Source: JAJXYP01 sp035541855
GTDB taxonomy: Bacteria; Patescibacteriota; Minisyncoccia; UBA6257; 2-01-FULL-56-20
DNA length: 5,226 bases
Reading direction: 5' to 3'
Assembly (NCBI GenBank): GCA_035541855.1
Contig: DATKMM010000028.1
Location: forward strand, 1-5,226
This document shows, one piece after another, positions 5,083 through 5,226 of the stretch (within the stretch, counting starts at the first letter, position 1; each line of letters opens with the position of its first letter). The notes beneath the pieces were generated by a model. It saw nothing but the letters and a program-made list of their open reading frames with translations. It did not search any database and was not told the origin of the DNA. A program made the translations under genes and the position numbers.

Positions 5083-5226
5083 ATGGATGGCATCACGCCG
5101 AACAACCAGAATGGGACCTTGGCGACCGCGCCTCCGCCGCCGTCGGAGGTGAAGATCCGCACGATGCGTTCCGACCTGGAATCCATGACGAAGAGCGGCG
5201 GGGGAGCCCCGCGCTTCGAGAACGTC
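5083..5226 (+). CDS. N-terminus of an unidentified protein (cut by window end)
   Basis: The first 48 residues are open to the window edge. They start with a polar, Asn-rich stretch, then APPPP, then VKIRTMRSDLESMTKSGGG and a short APRFENV. There is no signal peptide or membrane segment in the visible part, so this looks like a cytoplasmic N-terminal region with a Pro-rich spacer and a short helix. The I-R-T-M-x-S-D-L type motif is one I associate from memory with uncharacterised Patescibacteria proteins; that is weak evidence. The ATG at 5083 is supported by the -10 box 7 nt upstream. Function cannot be stated. Confidence 0.75.
   Translation, partial: MDGITPNNQNGTLATAPPPPSEVKIRTMRSDLESMTKSGGGAPRFENV

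Overview
The window is a compact, fairly GC-rich, single-strand bacterial segment with every supported gene on the + strand. The standard genetic code fits: TGA ends one gene, TAA or TAG the others, and no gene needs TGA read as an amino acid. Three genes have a -10 box ending exactly 7 nt before their ATG, which predicts leaderless mRNAs. With the membrane-anchored sugar-hydrolase-like protein, an NYN nuclease gene between rpsO and pnp, and the N-terminus of the last gene, this suggests an uncultivated Patescibacteria (CPR/Parcubacteria-like) genome. That assignment is inference and cannot be proven from this window.

Layout. 1-323 holds the end of an upstream operon: possibly the tail of one gene (to 71), then a small one-helix membrane protein (75-272), closed by a strong intrinsic terminator (294-323). 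405-1826 is a single-gene unit: an extended -10 promoter, then a 460-residue membrane-anchored protein with a TIM-barrel glycoside-hydrolase-like pattern, ended by a hairpin. 1832-5055 is an RNA-metabolism operon: a promoter, leaderless rpsO (S15), a LabA-like NYN-domain predicted nuclease, and pnp (polynucleotide phosphorylase). 5047-5226 starts the next unit; its promoter overlaps the 3' end of pnp and its gene is cut by the window edge.

How the genes fit together. The classic rpsO-pnp pair is interrupted by a predicted endonuclease, so one transcript would encode a ribosomal protein, a putative endoribonuclease and a 3'-5' exoribonuclease. The two spacers of this operon carry unusual structure. 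The rpsO-NYN spacer contains a long imperfect inverted repeat (25 clear base pairs, 2136-2230) that resembles a double-stranded RNA processing or control element. A second small hairpin (2224-2241) competes with its base and could mask the likely ribosome-binding site of the NYN gene. The NYN-pnp spacer is almost entirely nine in-phase 7-nt units with a GGAG core (2872-2934), ending in the only good Shine-Dalgarno-like match in front of pnp. These two spacers are the most promising undescribed elements here.
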